This document shows positions 6,143-8,051 of a stretch of DNA of 8,051 bases, piece after piece. The first letter of the stretch is position 1, and each line of letters begins with the position of its first letter. Location: contig JAQBPI010000251.1 of NCBI GenBank assembly GCA_028287605.1, positions 1 through 8,051 on the forward strand, given 5' to 3'. The stretch comes from Chloroflexota bacterium (lineage in GTDB: Bacteria; Chloroflexota; Dormibacteria; Aeolococcales; Aeolococcaceae). The translations under genes and the position numbers were made by a program. The notes beneath the pieces were generated by a model. That model saw nothing but the letters and a program-made list of their open reading frames with translations, was not told the DNA's origin and searched no databases.

Positions 6143-6519
6143 ATGGTTCGAAGGCTGGGCTTCTTTCGCGAGCTAGGCCACGGGGATGAAGACGGCCCCA
6201 GCCTGGTCGAGCGCGGCAGACGGCGCCGGCGACGGACCAGGATCATATGGCTCAGTACCTGGACGCGGGGCGGACGGTAGCCGCGACCGGAGTTCTGGTC
6301 GACGACGTCCTCGACCCTGGGATTACGGGCGTCGCGCCGCTCGAACTGGTCACTGACGGGACCTGGGTATGGCCGCGGGATCTGGCCTATTACGTCAGGC
6401 AGTACAACGTCTCGTTGCCGGAGGACTTCGCCAGCCACATTCGCAAGCGGGCATGGCAGCCACCCGCCCTGACGGACGCCGAGCTTGTGGCGGTAGCCGA
6501 GCGCATGAGGGCCGGATGA
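6143..6519 (+). pseudogene. Conserved hypothetical protein with an apparent -1 frameshift
   Basis: The ATG at 6143 opens MVRRLGFFRELGHGDEDGPSLVE, which matches the start of a small actinobacterial-type hypothetical family I remember as GFFREL.HGDPDGPSL. That frame soon becomes arginine-rich and ends early. From about 6212 a different frame continues the same family: ARQTAPATDQDHMAQYLDAG, then VAATGVLVDDVLDPG, TDGTWVWPRDLAYYVRQY, and a C-terminal helix ending at TGA 6519. Restoring one G near 6211 (GAGCGCGG read as GAGGCGCGG) would join the two into a single protein of about 125 residues. ATG 6247 with AGGA four bases upstream could still express the C-terminal 90 residues alone. Function unknown. 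The shift may be a true mutation or a sequence error. Confidence 0.6.
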
Positions 6520-6735
6520 CCCGGCTCCACGGAGCCGAAGCGACCCGCTTCAGAATCAGAGTGCTCTCGGTTACCGAGTCGACGCCCGGAGAGCGACCGA
6601 TGGTCTCGGTGACTGGAAGCGAACATCTGTACATCACGCCGCGGCTGAGATCTCGAGGGCGGCGCCGGCTGGTGAAGCGAGGCGACGAGGACGCCCCCAT
6701 CCCGTACTCTCTGCCGGCCAATCAGGAGGACAGCC
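6516..6735 (+). CDS. Possible small coupled gene without its own stop
   Basis: ATG 6516 overlaps the preceding TGA as ATGA. The frame reads MTRLHGAEATRFRIRVLSV, then GERPMVSVTGSEHLYITPRL, an Arg-rich stretch, and GDEDAPIPYSLPANQ, which looks like a real protein. No in-frame stop occurs before the epimerase start at 6736; the frame simply stays open through the next genes, as expected for an off-frame reading of GC-rich DNA. The true end is therefore unknown: the gene may be decayed or frameshifted near the Arg-rich stretch (about 6650-6680). Third-position GC, about three-quarters, is lower than in flanking core genes. I do not recognise a family. The right boundary given is only the last base before the next gene. 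Confidence 0.35.
6620..6633. promoter_or_regulatory. Imperfect LexA-box-like sequence
   Basis: CGAACATCTGTACA shares its first 11 bases with the perfect box at 5609-5622, and 13 bases (AGCGAACATCTGT, 6618-6630) are identical including the flank. The right half is GTACA rather than GTTCG. It lies about 100 bases upstream of the epimerase gene and inside the possible ORF at 6516. No strong promoter boxes frame it. Confidence 0.25.
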
Positions 6736-7620
6736 GTGGCTCGCATCGCGATCACCGGGGGGACCGGATTCGTCGGCATCCACACCTCGCGCGCCCTCGC
6801 CGCGGCGGGTCACGACCTGCGGCTGCTGGCGCGGGGCACCCGCAGCGGGCCGCGGCCGGCGGGGGCGGAGTGGGTACGCGCCGACGTGGTCGGCGGCGAG
6901 GGCCTGATCGAGGCGCTGCGCGGCTGCGACGCCGTCGTCCACCTCGTCGCCATCATCCGCGAGAAGGGGCGACAGACCTTCACCCGGGTGAACGCCGAGG
7001 GCACCGCCAACGTGGTCCGCGCCGCCACCGAGGCGGGGGTCGGCCACGTCGTCCACATCAGCGCGATCGGCGTCGACCCCGACCCGCGCTACGCCTACCT
7101 CGCCTCCAAATGGGAGGGCGAGCAGGCGGTGCGCGGCGGCGCCGTGCCCTTCACCGTGCTCCGGCCGAGCCTGGTCTTCGGCCCGGGCGACGGGTTCTTC
7201 ACGGTGCTCGCCAAGCTGATCCGGCTCAACCCGGTGGTGCCGGTGGTGGGCGACGGGCGGGCGCTCTTCCAGCCCATCGCGGTCTCCGACCTCGCCCGCA
7301 TCATCGCCCTGAGCATCGAGCGCGGGCCCTCCGGCGCGGTCCACGAGGTGGGCGGCCCCGACCACCTCACCTACGAGCAGATCATCGACATCATCAAGGC
7401 CGAGACCGGCAGGCGCCGGCGCAACGTCCACGTGCCGGTCGGCGCGATGCGCCCCCTCGCCGCCCTGTTCGAGAAGGTGCTCCCGAACCCCCCGGTCACG
7501 CCCGGCCAGCTCCGCCTCCTGGAGAAGGAGAACGTGACCCGGGTCGACGCCGTGGCCACCCAGTTCGGCTTCGACCCCCTGCCCCTCGAGGGCAACGCCG
7601 CCTACCTGCAGGACTACTGA
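6736..7620 (+). CDS. NAD(P)-binding atypical SDR, NDUFA9-like epimerase/dehydratase family
   Basis: 294 residues, a Rossmann-fold extended/atypical short-chain dehydrogenase of the kind annotated as NAD-dependent epimerase or complex I NDUFA9-like protein. Seen: the nucleotide-binding glycine motif ITGGTGFVG at residues 6-14, a second strand LRLLARG, DAVVHLVAI (residues 65-73), HISAIGV with Ser109, and YLASK (Tyr121-Lys125) in the YxxxK catalytic position. VLRPSLVFGPGDGFF and GDGRALFQPIAVSDLARII follow, both typical of this group. The length fits. Start GTG 6736 is supported by AGGAGG six bases upstream. Bacterial members often act on sugar nucleotides, quinone-related or unknown substrates; the substrate cannot be read from the sequence. 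Codon use is core-like (very high GC3), unlike the genes just upstream, so it probably marks the right edge of the accessory stretch. Confidence 0.9.
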   Translation: MARIAITGGTGFVGIHTSRALAAAGHDLRLLARGTRSGPRPAGAEWVRADVVGGEGLIEALRGCDAVVHLVAIIREKGRQTFTRVNAEGTANVVRAATEAGVGHVVHISAIGVDPDPRYAYLASKWEGEQAVRGGAVPFTVLRPSLVFGPGDGFFTVLAKLIRLNPVVPVVGDGRALFQPIAVSDLARIIALSIERGPSGAVHEVGGPDHLTYEQIIDIIKAETGRRRRNVHVPVGAMRPLAALFEKVLPNPPVTPGQLRLLEKENVTRVDAVATQFGFDPLPLEGNAAYLQDY

Positions 7621-7685
7621 CCGCACCGCCGTCAGACTGGCTCCCCGTTGACCCCGTGGGATCGCAATGCCACCATGGCGGCCCC

Positions 7686-8051
7686 TTGAGCCCCTCCGAT
7701 GACCGCACTGGGAGTGCCGTTCCCGCCGACCTGCGCGCCTACTCCCGGGCGGCGGTGCAGATCGACGAGCACATCCACCAGCTGGGGTTGCGGCTGGGGC
7801 GGGTGCTCGACGCCTACCGGGCGAGCAAGCCGGAGTTCGGCCGACCCCTCCCCCGGATCGAGGACGACCTGGAGCGCTACGCGCGGCGGTGCCTCGACAT
7901 AGACCGCCGGGTGGGCCAGGTCGCCGATGCGTTCGAGCACGCCGGGTCGGTGCCCCAGGGAGTGACCGGCGCCGGCGCGGCGCAGCCCGTGGTGGCCGCC
8001 GAGGCGGCGATCGCCGCCGCGCTGGAGGAGGCCCGGCGGGCCGCGGCGGCA
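7686..8051 (+). CDS. WXG100-like helical protein, partial
   Basis: An open frame with strong coding bias runs to the window end. It reads VPADLRAYSRAAVQIDEHIHQL, GRVLDAYRASKPEFG, PRIEDDLERYARRCLDIDRRVGQVADAFEHAG, then an Ala-rich segment. Two amphipathic helices with a polar turn are typical of the helical N-terminal domains of WXG100/ESX-type or related secreted proteins, often followed by a further domain; no WxG motif is visible. The start is unsure: TTG 7686 is used here, GTG 7656 is the other candidate, and neither has a clear ribosome binding site. It follows the epimerase by 65 bases in the same direction with no hairpin terminator between them. The family call is tentative; the coding call is firmer. 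Confidence 0.6.
   Translation, partial: MSPSDDRTGSAVPADLRAYSRAAVQIDEHIHQLGLRLGRVLDAYRASKPEFGRPLPRIEDDLERYARRCLDIDRRVGQVADAFEHAGSVPQGVTGAGAAQPVVAAEAAIAAALEEARRAAAA

Noticed and set aside
6634..7626. Minus-strand open frame of 330 codons opposite the epimerase
   Set aside because: Antisense shadow; the plus strand has a Rossmann fold with all key motifs and a good ribosome binding site.
7661..7672. TCGCAATGCC shared between 2361-2370 and about 7662-7671
   Set aside because: Ten bases with no matching flanks or stem; treated as chance.
1..8051. Search for CRISPR arrays, tRNA or rRNA genes and transposases
   Set aside because: I saw no regularly spaced repeats, no cloverleaf-like sequence, no rRNA motifs and no transposase signature.

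Overview
This is very GC-rich bacterial DNA with coding-like bias on both strands. Its core is a complete SOS mutagenesis (mutasome) operon on the minus strand, read right to left: imuA (5515-4622), imuB (4614-3349), a small DUF6504-type gene (3352-3098) and dnaE2 (2790 to beyond base 1). This gene order, a Gram-positive-type LexA box (CGAAC-N4-GTTCG) and a WXG100-like gene at the right end suggest a high-GC member of Actinomycetota, Chloroflexota or Dormibacterota. I cannot place it more precisely from the sequence.

Layout. 1-2790: the DnaE2 error-prone polymerase, truncated by the window edge. 2791-3097: a gap with no convincing gene, holding one palindromic repeat and a possible second promoter for dnaE2. 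3098-5515: DUF6504, imuB and imuA, tightly packed, with overlap or spacing of -4 and +7 nt. 5516-5631: leader and a clear promoter with a LexA box lying in the -35/-10 spacer. 5632-6735: an accessory stretch on the plus strand with lower GC at third codon positions and small unidentified genes, one carrying an apparent -1 frameshift. 6736-7620: an NAD(P)-binding atypical short-chain dehydrogenase (NDUFA9-like). 7686 to end: the start of a helical WXG100-like protein.

How the genes work together. After DNA damage, LexA would be removed from the 5609-5622 operator. ImuA and ImuB would then be made and would bring DnaE2 to stalled replication forks for mutagenic translesion synthesis. The other genes have no evident link to this.

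The most unusual thing here is a family of palindromic repeats, all in the same orientation, scattered through the mutasome operon: 2319-2390 in dnaE2, 3055-3093 after the DUF6504 stop, 3362-3403 at the 3' end of imuB, and 4780-4852 in imuA. Each has a G6/C6 hairpin. Three also have a second hairpin around an invariant GCGCTGACGCGC core, whose stem base pair varies in a compensatory way (A-T, G-C, T-A). The three copies inside genes are read in the same frame and add a related peptide (GGV/RxP...RVSAQ). They resemble in behaviour the protein-coding palindromic elements known from Rickettsia, but I do not recognise this family.
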